The notes beneath the pieces are model-generated. The model searched no databases, had not been told where the DNA came from, and saw nothing but the letters and a program-made list of their open reading frames with translations. 64,000 nt of DNA. It comes from Stereocaulon alpinum. Lineage: Eukaryota > Ascomycota > Lecanoromycetes > Lecanorales > Stereocaulaceae. Positions 9,913 through 20,159 of the stretch are shown piece after piece. The stretch covers positions 310,001 to 374,000 of the forward strand of contig JAEUBA010000022.1 of NCBI GenBank assembly GCA_018257865.1, in the 5' to 3' direction. Each line of letters opens with the position of its first letter. The stretch's first letter is position 1. A program made the position numbers and the translations under genes.

Positions 9913-11283
9913 TCATACGTGCGGAATGAAACTGGACCATTGCACAGAGTCGTACGCGCCATCAGGAAGCGACCGCAGGCTCACAAAGACCTCCGCAATA
10001 ATGTAAGTACGTGCGAGGGTATATATCATTGTCACGGGAGACATGATGACAACCTCCCAAAAGGGTACAAATTCCATCTCCCGTCTCTTTTTCTCCATAG
10101 TATCGACCCGTGCCAGATGTACAGGATTCCTGGGGAACAGCTTCAGGTACCATCGCTGCCAACGACCAAGGCGATGTCCATCCTGATACGATTCACAAGC
10201 CAGGAATATGAATGTGGTCACCACAATGGTGATACAGCCAACGCGCCATAGTAATCGCTCGATGCGTGTTGGGAAGCTGAAGTTCCAAGCGATGAAGTGA
10301 AGACAGCAGTAGGCCATGATGACGGTAAATAATACGAATGTATCCCTGCTGGCTCCGATGACAGGGAACTTGTCATTGGTGAACCGAGGTAGTGGGCGTT
10401 GTCGTGGGCCCATCCGAAAATGCAAGCGAGGCTGTATTTCGGTAAGCCAAGATGGCGACTGGTTGTCAACGAAGTCAAGGGGGGTGTGTTGATATGGCTT
10501 CTCCGCGTTGGGCATGTTACCGGCCTCGATCAGTATCTCCCTTGTGCTTTTTTCAAGAAAAATGATTGTCGGACTCTCGACGTCGAGGGGCTTGTTGGAC
10601 CATTCGTAGTAGGAAGCGAAGGTACAGAAGACGAAGCCAAACGTAGTGAGCTCGAGAGTCGTGACTGGGAGATGTTGGATGGCACGGCCGAGAACTTGAA
10701 GCACGAACCACCCTGTTTGTACCAGAGTCAACATCTTCTGAAAGCCATCTTGCTTGCTCTTATCCCAGATCTCTTTGCCAGTGGTTGACGGGAATGGCGT
10801 ATAGCCCCGAGTCACCAGATAGTGTAGCTGCTTCGCGTTGACAGGAAACGCTTGGCTATCCCTGGGTTGTACGATGAACCCTCCCATATTAGCATAGAAG
10901 CCGTGGCGCATCGTCCATCCATGGTAACCCGACCTTTTCCACATCTCTATCGAACGTCGCGCTTCGACCTTTTGACCCGTAGCGAACCCGATGACAAGCT
11001 CGGGAGCCATGATGGCTTGCATCATCCAACGTAGCTTGCGAGACCATTGGTGGATATATTTCTCCTTCAGTGATGGTATGTTCAGATGTAGCGACGTCCA
11101 AGTGCAGAGAAAGATAGTGAAGAGCGAGCCCCAGAGAATGTCGAATGTGCCTCGGCCGTTGGGTTGGCTGACCCACCCTTCACGGGCCGGGGAGGCTGTC
11201 GCACCAGTAGTGTTAGTGGCCGATGCTGGGCCTAGGTACAGAGTGATTGCCAGTAGGAGAGATTCCATTGCAACACGGTTCAA
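9913..11283 (-). CDS. Multi-spanning integral membrane protein, fungal uncharacterised family
   Basis: A single exon encodes 456 residues from ATG 11283; a second ATG six codons on (MESLLLAITLYLG) would also give a leader. The N-terminus is a signal-like segment followed by DILWGSLFTIFLCTWTSLH, then LRWMMQAIMAPELVIGFATG. A middle soluble part has a HYLVTRGYTPFP block and NKPLDVESPTIIF. Several further hydrophobic helices follow (TFGFVFCTFASYY, TFVLFTVIMAYCCLHFIAW, ITIVVTTFIFLACES, MSPVTMIYTLARTYIIAEVF), and the end is the family-like WSSFIPHV. Proteins of this plan are numerous in ascomycetes and basidiomycetes and have no assigned function. Seven or so membrane segments are likely. It is divergently arranged with the LDAH gene, sharing the 11284–11834 upstream region. 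Confidence 0.85.
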   Translation of the reverse strand: MNRVAMESLLLAITLYLGPASATNTTGATASPAREGWVSQPNGRGTFDILWGSLFTIFLCTWTSLHLNIPSLKEKYIHQWSRKLRWMMQAIMAPELVIGFATGQKVEARRSIEMWKRSGYHGWTMRHGFYANMGGFIVQPRDSQAFPVNAKQLHYLVTRGYTPFPSTTGKEIWDKSKQDGFQKMLTLVQTGWFVLQVLGRAIQHLPVTTLELTTFGFVFCTFASYYEWSNKPLDVESPTIIFLEKSTREILIEAGNMPNAEKPYQHTPLDFVDNQSPSWLTEIQPRLHFRMGPRQRPLPRFTNDKFPVIGASRDTFVLFTVIMAYCCLHFIAWNFSFPTRIERLLWRVGCITIVVTTFIFLACESYQDGHRLGRWQRWYLKLFPRNPVHLARVDTMEKKRREMEFVPFWEVVIMSPVTMIYTLARTYIIAEVFVSLRSLPDGAYDSVQWSSFIPHV

Positions 11284-11834
11284 TGCAACCTCGCTGAGCA
11301 GGACTTGGGCATTGCGGCGCCCAGTGGTCTTAGAAGGCCGCTAAAAGAGCAATTCAATCAAAATCTCCCATTGGCCAGCATCCCCATAGAGTGGCCGAAG
11401 GATAGAGCTACTGAGGTAGAAGTTCTGACCCGTTCGATCAGGCTGTCGTCCTTCTAATGGGTGGGAAGGGTTGGGTTGGAAGGAAAAGCGGTGGCGGGGT
11501 ACATGTCAAATCCAAGATTGGCCTAGAACGATTCCCTTCCCGCGCCTAAACTGGCTTATTCTAGGTTGCTAGCCGAAGCGTGGCCCGGTGCAAGGTTTGA
11601 CAGCAAAAGTGAGGCTGTGATACGGCCGCAGTGGTGATTGCCATAACTAGGCAGTGACAACGCACAGCCGAAGAGCTGGCCTGGAGGATTCATGGAAGTT
11701 TGGACAGGAGTTTCCTGATATAATTGTGTTCAGACTCTCTTGTTCATGTAGGTGTGTACGGAGCATCGGGTTTAGAATTTCTCAAGTCTCAGGGGTTCAT
11801 CGGTACTCTTACTACGCCTTTGAATCCACCCCTC
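11284..11834. other. Shared upstream region of two divergent genes
   Basis: The 551 bases between the membrane-protein start and the hydrolase start contain no recognised gene. A frame extending the hydrolase upstream to 11724 has no ATG and is treated as 5' UTR. Confidence 0.5.
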
Positions 11835-13085
11835 ATGAGTATCACCCCGCTTCTAGGAGACTTGTCTGTTGAGAGGCCCGACAAGATATGTTATGAGCCG
11901 TCCGCAGAGCCAGATCCGGAGGCACAAGAGTACTTGATCTATTTCATAACGGGCAATCCGGGCTTGATTTCGTACTACCAGCCGTTCTTGTCGAGGTTGC
12001 ATTCTTTGCTTACATCTTCCTCTTCCACGGAGGCTGCTCGATTTCACATTTGTGGCCATTCCCTGAAAGGATTCGAATTCTCAAACGATGACGAAAATGC
12101 CAAATTGCCAAAACGACCCCTTAGCCTTGCAGAACAGATTATTTTCCAGGAGGATCTACTCTATAAGCATATCAGTTCCCACCGCGAACGAACTGGGAAC
12201 AGTCCCAAGGTCATATTGATGGGTCATTCTGTCGGGGCGTACATTTTGCTCGAGCTCATCAGGCACCACGGAGACAAGATTGATGAAGGCGAAGAAGACT
12301 TTGACCTCATTGGCGGGGTCCTGTTGTTTCCTACTATTACGCACATTGCTAAATCGCCTTTGGGAATGATAGCTTCGGTAAGTGTTCGACTACAGGCTTA
12401 TCGTATTCACTGGAGTCCCACTAATCTCTTCGATCAGAAAATCCTGAGCATCCCGTATTTCCCAGTGATTATGGGCATTCTTGCAAAGTCTTTGTCATCC
12501 TTGCTACCTGCGAAGCTTTTCCATCAGCTGGTCAAGCTAGTCACCAAATTCCCCGAGTATGCAGCGCAGCCAACGACTGCGTTCATCAAAAGTCCGATGG
12601 GCGTGAGACAAGCTTTGCATCTTGCCAAGGACGAGATGGACACGATTACAGAAGACAAGTGGGACACGGAAATCTGGGGAGCTGCCACAGCAGAGGGAAC
12701 GAACAATCGGGATACAATAAATTCGAATCTGACTATGTACTGGGGCCAAAAGGTTAACAAATTCGTGACATAGTAACTGTACCTTGGACTCATACTGACA
12801 GTCTGCTAGGACAAGTGGGTTGCGGACCACACACGGGATGCTCTAATAAAGGCTCGTGGCCGAAGAACCTACGGACCTGAGATGGAACCTTGGAAACCGG
12901 TCATGCTGAGAGACGAGGAAGGCATGCCGCATGATTTCTGTACAACTTATGGTACATATTACCCTCTCATTGTCAATTAAGGTTCCATGCTGATAGTATC
13001 TGTAGACAACAGCAACAAAGTAGCTGAGAAAGTCAAGGTTTGGGTGGACGATATCATTAGAAATCACAAGAGGGCAATTCTTTAA
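11835..13085 (+). CDS. Lipid-droplet-associated serine hydrolase (LDAH family)
   Basis: Four exons: 11835–12377, 12438–12752, 12810–12951 and 13006–13085, giving 359 residues. The introns are 60 nt (GTAAGT…GATCAG), 57 nt (GTTAAC…GCTAG) and 54 nt (GTACAT…CTGTAG). The first intron is in frame, so an unspliced reading also stays open. The ATG at 11835 (MSITPLLGD) is the first in frame. The α/β-hydrolase fold is shown by YLIYFITGNPGLISYY (oxyanion region, about residues 36–51), the nucleophile elbow VILMGHSVGAYILLEL (Ser in GHSVG, about 136) and a downstream helical part ending EPWKPVMLRDEEGMPHDFC, which holds the expected catalytic His. Members sit on lipid droplets and act on neutral lipid or sterol esters; the exact substrate is debated. 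Splice joins restore family-like sequence at every boundary. Confidence 0.88.
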
Positions 13086-14473
13086 GCAGCACGGATCAAT
13101 GCCACCAATAGGCACAGCTTAGATCCATTAGAGCCAAACATCATGTTGGATTGCGGCAGTATGCGAGACACAGATATCCAGCTTACATTAGTCACGGAAA
13201 TATGAATTTAGTCAAAGCTAGGAACCAACTGTAGAACAGGTGCTAATGGATCTGCACTTCAGAGTGGAGACTGCCTTGCATAAATGGCTCGACAACGAAC
13301 CAGGTCAAAGTCGCGACTCCATAACAACATAGATTTGACAGCTAGACCACTGGCAATCTGTCACAGCTGAGTAGACGTGACGATCAGCCATGGACGGTGC
13401 TCATTTGTGACCACTCTGTCAGAACTCCGAACATCGAGCGTCAGAAACGAGGCGTACGGAGCTCAATATTGCTGCCAATATTGAATGCCCTACAATGCAG
13501 GGTAAGCGAATACCTTCCACGTGCTCAATTGAGGGCCACCGTGCACTCAAAGAAGCTCTAGGCTGTAACGGAGTCATCTTGCTAGGTCATCTGCGCCATG
13601 GTCTTCCTCATCACACCATTGGCAAGACTCGGCTAGCAATGAAGAGTAGAGTAACCTTGGGGCTCGAACATAACGAAAGCATGCATAGAATTGTCGTTAA
13701 GGGAAGGTTGACCCTTAGCTGCAGCGCTGAGCATACCAGCCCGGCAGCCCCAGTGTGTGGCCCGTCGGGATCTTTGATTGGTGTGGATCCCTGATTCCCT
13801 ACTGGCACTGCTGAGAAATCAATTGGCTTTATAATACTCCACCAACACACGTTCGAGAGCTGAAACCGCTGGAAACCGCTGTGAACCGTCTAGCGCGTTA
13901 GGCACTTGCCATGCAACGAAACCTTAAAGCACCACGTATGACTCCCACTCGGTTCTGATTCCTGTATAGAAGCACTTGCTAATGCATCACTAAGCGTAGG
14001 AGGTCGAGAAGCAGTCTAAAAGGGCTGAATAACGTGCCCTGGTCTCTGGAGCGATATCGGTGCTGAAGAAATCAAGATTTGTGGCTGCCGCTAACATTGG
14101 ATCCGTTCTGGCGTGGGCACTGGTCTCTCCACCATCAATTCCGCGTGCATCATCGTTCGTCACTTCCAACGGAGCGGCCTTGCTCGCCGTTAGGTATGAC
14201 TCAAGCTATGGGGACTCCATCACAGGCTCATAAGGAGAGGCCTCTACATCCTCAATTGATTGTCCAGATAACATGTGTATATAGATATACCCTCACACAT
14301 CTCATATCCCCTCATATCGTCTCATAGAACCTGTGCAGCCCGCACCGCAGGTCGGCGTTGTGAGAGCAAGACCTCATCCTCAACCACTCTATCTTCTCGA
14401 TGCTCCATGCTGCCTCGCTTGCAATTGTTCACCTGCGTTTCTCATGATAATTGCTTTGCCTTGCTAGCTCACC
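13086..14473. other. Intergenic, nothing recognised
   Basis: About 1.4 kb with only short unsupported frames. The last part before 14474 is pyrimidine-rich with short ‘ctcata’ runs around 14280–14330 and probably holds the promoter of the arrestin gene. Confidence 0.45.
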
Positions 14474-16207
14474 ATGTCCATAGACCGGACGAACTCAACG
14501 AGTGGGGCGTTGGCAGTTCGGGTCAAAAATCTAGGCCAGAAACCGAAGCCCAAGATCGATATCACCCTTACCGACGAACAGAAAGATGCATACTGCCCAA
14601 CATACACATCTTTGGAACAAATCGAAGGCGAAGCCACTATCACCGCTCAATGCGACATGGGCTTCCAGGACGTCTACATCACCTTCGAAGGTGCTTCCAG
14701 CACCTATGTCGAAAAATCTGCAACCAGTCATCCCGCACATAGCAGAACACGAGGCTATGCACCTTTCCTACGACTTGTGCAGCCCCTAGATGCCTCAGCG
14801 TTCCCTGAACCTCGCATCATTGAGGCTGGCAAGATTTATAAATTCCCTTTTTACTTCAACGTTCCTGAGCAGATGCTCCCCCAAATGTGCGATCATGCCA
14901 AGGCCGACAGTCTCCCTGAAGGTGCTCATCTTCGAATTCCGCCAAGTTTGGGAGATCCTATGGTCGCAGGCATGGGGAGATCGCTTATGGATGACTTCGC
15001 ACCAGACATGTCATCGATTGCATACACTCTCCGATGCAGAATTACGAACGGCAGAGGAGCTTCTGGAAAGCACAGAATCCTTGTCGAAGGTTCAAAAAAA
15101 CTCCGCATCATACCAGCTGTTCCAGAGGAGCCGCCTCTGCACGTTGAAGGTGCTGCAAGGGCCATATACAAGCTAAGGAAGGAGAAGAACATCAAAAGGG
15201 GACTGTTCAAAGGCAGACTTGGTCGTTTGGTGATGGAGTCAGTACAGCCGAAGAGCTTACGACAACCGACCGTAAGATCAGAGAGTGGATGCAATGTCAC
15301 TACAATGGCAACTACCAATCTGCGATTCGATCCTGCTGATGAAAGCTCCCAGCCACCACAACTCGGCAATCTTTCAGCAAAGCTCAGAGTAGTAACATAT
15401 TACGCCAGCATACCTTTTAAGGAAATACCAAGTGGATCTGTCGATTATCAGTTCAGCAACGTCCAAGGCATGTACGTTGAAACTGTCAGTCTTTCCTCAC
15501 GCTGCGTATCCAATTCGCAGTGGGAAGAGCGCAAGTCTTCTACACCCGTCCGTCGAGATTCTGTTAGGGAGAGCCAAACTATTCATATACCAGAAGCTTC
15601 TTCAGCATACAAGGGCGGGTCCTTCTACACTACCAGCATTGTCGTACCAGTCACTCTTCCTAAAGACAATAAAGTATTCGTCCCAACTTTCCACACCTGC
15701 TTTGTCTCCCGTATATATATCATTGACCTCTATCTATCCGTTAACTCGCCGAAGAAAACAATCACCGACACCGTTCTTCACAATCGCATCCCTGTCCAAG
15801 TATCCTCGGAAGGCAACAAAATCGCCCAACCCGCGATCTCTGCTGAAGAAGCCAATGCGATCGCATCAAGAGAAGCAAGTCTTTATTTTGATCCCCGCAG
15901 TGTTGCCCCACCAAACGCAGAGTACATTGGCAGAGCACAATTGATACCGCAAGATGCACCGCCAAGCCCAGGTGCTGGGTACACCCACCGACGCAGCTTC
16001 GGTCAACTCCCTGAGCAATCGGCTTCTGAGTATACAGTGCGCATGCAAGCAGCTCAGCAGAGATCGCTTTCACTGAGTTTTGAAAGTGAGGGAGCAGCGC
16101 TGGCGCCGCCACCGGCGTATGCTAGTGGTGGTGGAAGAAATATGGGGAGATTAATCAGTAGCGCGCCGCAATTCCAGCGGGAAGTCGCGAGAGTTGGTTC
16201 TATATGA
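14474..16207 (+). CDS. Arrestin-like protein with PPxY motif (putative ubiquitin-ligase adaptor)
   Basis: A single exon of 577 residues; the ATG at 14474 sits in a good context (CACC before ATG). The N-terminal half reads as an arrestin N-fold: EGEATITAQCDMGFQDVYITFEG, split by an extended charged loop, then AGKIYKFPFYFNVPEQMLP, the strand-loop typical of fungal Bul/ART-type arrestins, and SIAYTLRCRI. The C-fold follows with KVFVPTFHTCFVSRIYI and DLYLSVNSPKK. The last 40 residues contain PPAY at about 546–549, a PPxY motif of the sort bound by WW domains of Rsp5/Nedd4 ligases. The likely role is linking the ligase to plasma-membrane transporters for endocytosis. The fold is inferred from pattern, the PPxY is seen directly. 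No neighbour is functionally linked. Confidence 0.82.
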   Translation: MSIDRTNSTSGALAVRVKNLGQKPKPKIDITLTDEQKDAYCPTYTSLEQIEGEATITAQCDMGFQDVYITFEGASSTYVEKSATSHPAHSRTRGYAPFLRLVQPLDASAFPEPRIIEAGKIYKFPFYFNVPEQMLPQMCDHAKADSLPEGAHLRIPPSLGDPMVAGMGRSLMDDFAPDMSSIAYTLRCRITNGRGASGKHRILVEGSKKLRIIPAVPEEPPLHVEGAARAIYKLRKEKNIKRGLFKGRLGRLVMESVQPKSLRQPTVRSESGCNVTTMATTNLRFDPADESSQPPQLGNLSAKLRVVTYYASIPFKEIPSGSVDYQFSNVQGMYVETVSLSSRCVSNSQWEERKSSTPVRRDSVRESQTIHIPEASSAYKGGSFYTTSIVVPVTLPKDNKVFVPTFHTCFVSRIYIIDLYLSVNSPKKTITDTVLHNRIPVQVSSEGNKIAQPAISAEEANAIASREASLYFDPRSVAPPNAEYIGRAQLIPQDAPPSPGAGYTHRRSFGQLPEQSASEYTVRMQAAQQRSLSLSFESEGAALAPPPAYASGGGRNMGRLISSAPQFQREVARVGSI

Positions 16208-16743
16208 GTATAACATGTTGTATGATGTGGATGAATTAGCGTCTCGACAGCGTTGGGAGCTCTGTGCAAGGTTTCTTTCTCTGATGATACCCGTAGCTTA
16301 TGTTCATGATATTCGTTGTTACAAGCCTCTAAGGAGAGGGCAAGCTGCGCTAATGTTTTGCTAGTCAGGCAAATAAGAACCTTTGCAAGCTTGACAAAGT
16401 TCGTTGTTGATCGTGCATCCTTCTTGGCGATTCCCTTCTTGGCGTAACACAGCCTTAACAGATGGATGCCGCGCTAGGTCTCAAATCCGGCTTCGACATA
16501 AGTCCCTATATATCACGCACATAGCGAGGATCCTGTAAAAGCTTTTTGAACGGTTGTAGTGACTCTACCCCGCAAAGGTTGTTTCTCATTCACTCCCAGA
16601 GTCCGAGTTTGATAGATATCACACAGGCAATTGCCTCACAAAGCTGCAATACCAGTCTCCAGCCACCAGGGATATTATAGAATTCAATCACAACACCGTT
16701 CGTCCAGCTTGTTACGTCGTCTCACTTCCTCCTCTTCCACCAA
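16208..16743. other. Intergenic, nothing recognised
   Basis: Holds the 3' flank of the arrestin gene and the 5' flank of the decayed repeat-family gene. No gene, RNA or repeat seen. Confidence 0.45.
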
Positions 16744-17864
16744 CATGCGCGAAACCAAGACACCACACATAAACGAGTCCGAGGGCCATAGTCCTATCGA
16801 GAAGAAACGCAAGGTCTCGCTGCCCGAAGCGTTCTACGACTCGCCGTCCAGAGTCCATCTTACGGTACATGCGTTGAAGGAGCTTGACTTACGCAACTTC
16901 CAAGAGAGACGTCATAGCCCAGCCAACAACGCAATCGCTGTGGACTTCGAGCTCAGAAATAGTGGCATCGGTTCCGCACACTTGAAAATCTTTGCCGGGA
17001 ACGGAGGCCCAGATCTTCATGACATCAGAGGGTACCGAAAGCCCAGAATTAAGCAAGCTATCGAGACCATAAACCCTCGAAGCCATCATGTGTCGGACAA
17101 GGAGGCATCCACAAACACGAAATCATCCCTCAAGTCTTCTGTATATGATGCTAATTTCAAGGAGAAATGCTACAATTGCGGTATCTATGATTGGAGCTAC
17201 ACTTGTTCCTCAGAGCGTCCGCGTCCTAAAGTTGGCAATCTCTAAGAGCGCTAGAATGTCATGTTTAGCCCACTAAAATTTGCCTCCGGTATCCCAATTG
17301 ACGAACAAGTGCATATCCAATTTGTCAAGAAGACTCAGGCAGCATTCTCCGAATCGCCTTGGATGAGGGATGCATCGCCGTACATTACAGGCGAGCTCAA
17401 CACGCCTAGTGGAGGAGATATACCATTCAGCATGCTTATGTCCTTGACGGGTAAAGACTCAATCCTTGTCGACGCAGCTGCATCGGTGCACATTACCCAA
17501 CCTTTCTTTTCAAGCGAAGGGCAAGAGCGGAAGACAAGACATTGCTCAGCTACAAGCTTGTTATGAAGGTACCTTAGGCGCCCGCACCGTCCATCAACTT
17601 CGATCGTGCGGCAAGCATTGAGGGGTGGCATTCGACAACAATGCCTAGGCCATCTCCGTTACCTACACGTCTTGGTCAATACGCGTCTAAGCACATCATC
17701 TTACCCGAACCGGCTCACCTATTCAGCCGATCAGTTACCGTATGACTTGTATCGGGTCATGGAATGTGGAAATCATCTTCGATCATTACGCCCAAGCTGT
17801 CACCGCATTCCACAATTTCAGATGGTATGCTATGCGGAAGAGACAGGAGTTATCGAGGAGGTAA
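16744..17864 (+). pseudogene. Decayed copy 1 of a repeated, uncharacterised ascomycete gene family
   Basis: The ATG at 16744 begins a good frame of 166 codons (MRETKTPHINESEG, then IEKKRKVSLPEAFYDSP, LKIFAGNGGPDLHDIRGY) ending at a TAA at 17243–17245. The same frame then carries a TAG (17252–17254) but continues with recognisable family sequence: PYITGELNTPSGGDIPFSML, LMSLTG, then after a frame change CYEGTLGARTVHQL (near 17563) and AVTAFHNFRWYAM (near 17800–17835), ending at 17864. From memory these blocks match a family seen in many Pezizomycotina genomes with motifs GGPDLSDLRGY, NTPSGGDIPF and CYDGALGARG; no function is known to me. At least two stops and two frame changes show it is inactive. 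A short protein from the intact first 166 codons is possible. Confidence 0.6.
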
Positions 17865-18227
17865 ACAAAGTCTCGCTGGGGGCCAGCCTCAGCGCTGGGT
17901 CATCGAGATACCGTTCCATCAGACCCAGATTTAGTCCCTTTTGGCAACATTCGGAATAACAACCTTGGCGATACACCACCAGAGAACTAAGTAGTAAAGC
18001 GTTCTGGTCCATCGTAATGGGCTCCCATGTTGGCTCCGAGCAAGACTTGATCGTTTAGGGTTCGTCCGCTTCGTGGCCAGATTATGGTCATTGCAGGCTT
18101 GTACAGAGGGGATTGTCTTCAACAATTGCATGCATAGCGACGGAGTAGGAGTCTTTTGTAGCAGAGTTATTCGCACATTTCAATATTGAGATTTTGACGA
18201 AAGGAGCATAGCGAAAGATTAGGAGCC

Positions 18228-18643
18228 GTGTTGTTCAGGAACACCCAGTTCGAAAGTTCCATGAGTAGTTCCAGTGCACGATCTCCAGTCTCGAAACCCA
18301 GAGCAATCTCATCACAAAGCGCACAAATATCGTTGCCCTATGCATTGAAGTGCTACATGTTCATTACAGATCTTGACTGGTGGACCGATAGATCATTCTG
18401 GCCTTCGCCCAGTGACTTGCTAGCCGCACGGGCTGGCTCGACCTTGCTCCTCCGCCCACATCGCATTACTCCAAACAAGATCCATGGCACATATGTTGCT
18501 GAGTACATGGACTTCCGTTATGAATGGTATCTAAGAAATAGTTTCGAAGACTACCACGAAGCAGTCATTGCATTGCGCTATCTCCAATTCTGGGCCAAAC
18601 AGAGGAGAGACAATTTCATTGAGCAGGCAAAGCAGGCCTCGTG
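18228..18643 (+). pseudogene. Partial copy 2 of the same repeated family (C-terminal part)
   Basis: A frame open from 18228 to a TGA at 18641–18643, first ATG at 18260, ends with YVAEYMDFRYEWYLRNSF, then EAVIALRYLQFWAKQRRDNF. The spacing of aromatic and charged residues is that of the C-terminal block of the family found just upstream (AVTAFHNFRWYAM…KRQEL in copy 1), where intact members read AYRNARDWAKEQRDEFI. Only the C-terminal part is recognisable; the N-terminal half is missing or unrecognisable. A Ser/acidic frame directly after the stop (18648–18893) may be its original tail. It could be a truncated second insertion or an old tandem duplicate. Confidence 0.4.
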
Positions 18644-19559
18644 AGCCTTGAATCTCAGTGTTGGAGAACCAGATAGGCGGCAATCATCCAACAGCAGCGA
18701 CTCCCATCCTTTCCTGGACTTGAAGTCTGACCAGGGCACTACGGACACTTCTTCGCCATGTGTATCGAAAGAAATCATGAGCATAGATGATCTTATCCTC
18801 GTCGACTTAGACAGTGAGAGCGGCGAGCATTGCTCATTAGCCCGCAACGTGCCCCCAAGAAACGCACCCGAAACTCTACACCCAAGATTGTGAGATCCGA
18901 ATGCGTTCGGCCCAGCCTGCTCTCATCATGCGTGTGCTAAAATTGGACATTTTGTCATTCTGCTCGATGTGACGGAAAGAGGTCATGAAAATCTTGACTC
19001 TGACGATAAAGTTTAGAAGTACCAGCATGCATAGCGAGGCGTATGGGGGGTCACTGTGTTCAGAGATACCCAACAACATTGTCAATACTGAATTTACAGA
19101 GCTGATCCAATTGAACGTTTCTAGCCAAGAATTCCTTTGCAAGACACCAAATGCATTGCCGACGACTTCACTCCTTACGTGTGCGAATTGTGCCTTGACT
19201 GCCACAATATCCTTCTTACAGACTGGGCCGCTCTGGTTGTACCAATCAACTTTCTGCTTTGTGGATCATCTTCTGAACAATTCTTTGTGGAATCGATACC
19301 CTGAGACATTGAGATTGTTCTACACAAAGAAAAGAGGAAGGCCAGTCTTTGTGATTTAACAGAGCAATCCAACAAAGAGATACATTAGCTAAGTTACAAG
19401 TCTATCTGTCACAAAAAGAAATTGCCTCTTGAAGCGTCTCCCCCATGTAATAAACGCTCCACTATCACCATCAGGTAAGTCCCATCTCCTCGCCTCGACG
19501 CCTGCCAATACTGCTACTCCAAGCCCCTACTTTCCCCAAGCTAAGTCGCCTCCGCCACA
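18644..19559. other. Relic-like frames, no firm gene
   Basis: Contains a Ser/Asp-rich frame at 18648–18893 that may be the tail of the preceding decayed gene, and a 124-codon plus frame at 18985–19359 with several cysteines but no ATG-proximal support or recognised domain. A pyrimidine-rich leader precedes 19560. Confidence 0.35.
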
Positions 19560-20159
19560 ATGTGCCAAGTAAAACGGCTATACTATTTCCACTGCCATCA
19601 CACGATCCGCTACCGCCTCATCTCCCGCTGCGAATTCGGTTTCTGCATTGCCTCCGCCTCCTGCAAAGCCAACATGAATGACATTATTGCTTTTGTGCCT
19701 TTCTATAAGCCTCGCTGGTGCGATGATTGCTATAATGAGCGTGTCAGGGCTGTGAGAGAGGTATATGACATCTTTGTTGGTGATATATATGCCCAAGGGG
19801 AGAGGGAGGGGTGGGATGAGGAGATGATTGAGGATGCAGTTTGGAGATGTGGGGAGCAGGAACGGAAGGAGTTGGAGATGTTTGTTAGATGTGTTGAGGA
19901 GGCAGAGGAGAGGGATGAGAGAAGGTTTGGGAGGGTAGGAAGGGGTGAGGGAGGAGAGGAGGAGAGGAGGGCTTTGGAGGAGGTTAGTGGTGATGAGGGT
20001 TTGGGGTTTGATCAGCGAATGGAGGGGTGTGCAGATGTATTGGATGATGAGAGCAGTGAGAGCGAAGAGGGGGACTATGCATGTCGAGATCAGGGTGATT
20101 GTGGCTTTCGGATCCGTGGGACGGCAGAGCGCGCTGTTTCCCTCGCCAGGGGTAGCTAG
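19560..20159 (+). CDS. Small cysteine-rich, acidic conserved-type fungal protein
   Basis: A single exon of 199 residues; the ATG at 19560 follows CCACA. The N-terminal 60 residues contain paired Cys and His residues (MCQVKRLYYFHCHHTIRYRL, then SRCEFGFC, then WCDDCYNERV), a spacing that could bind one or two zinc ions. The remainder is highly charged, Glu/Arg-rich and low-complexity, probably coiled or disordered. Proteins starting MCxxxxxYYxxCGH are common in filamentous ascomycetes and unnamed. Strong purine bias of the 3' half (19800–20060) fits Glu/Gly/Arg codons. No function can be given. Confidence 0.6.
   Translation: MCQVKRLYYFHCHHTIRYRLISRCEFGFCIASASCKANMNDIIAFVPFYKPRWCDDCYNERVRAVREVYDIFVGDIYAQGEREGWDEEMIEDAVWRCGEQERKELEMFVRCVEEAEERDERRFGRVGRGEGGEEERRALEEVSGDEGLGFDQRMEGCADVLDDESSESEEGDYACRDQGDCGFRIRGTAERAVSLARGS

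Noticed and set aside
18985..19359. 124-codon plus frame with CANC-type cysteines
   Set aside because: No recognised domain; alternative frames in the same place look equally protein-like, which suggests relic or chance.
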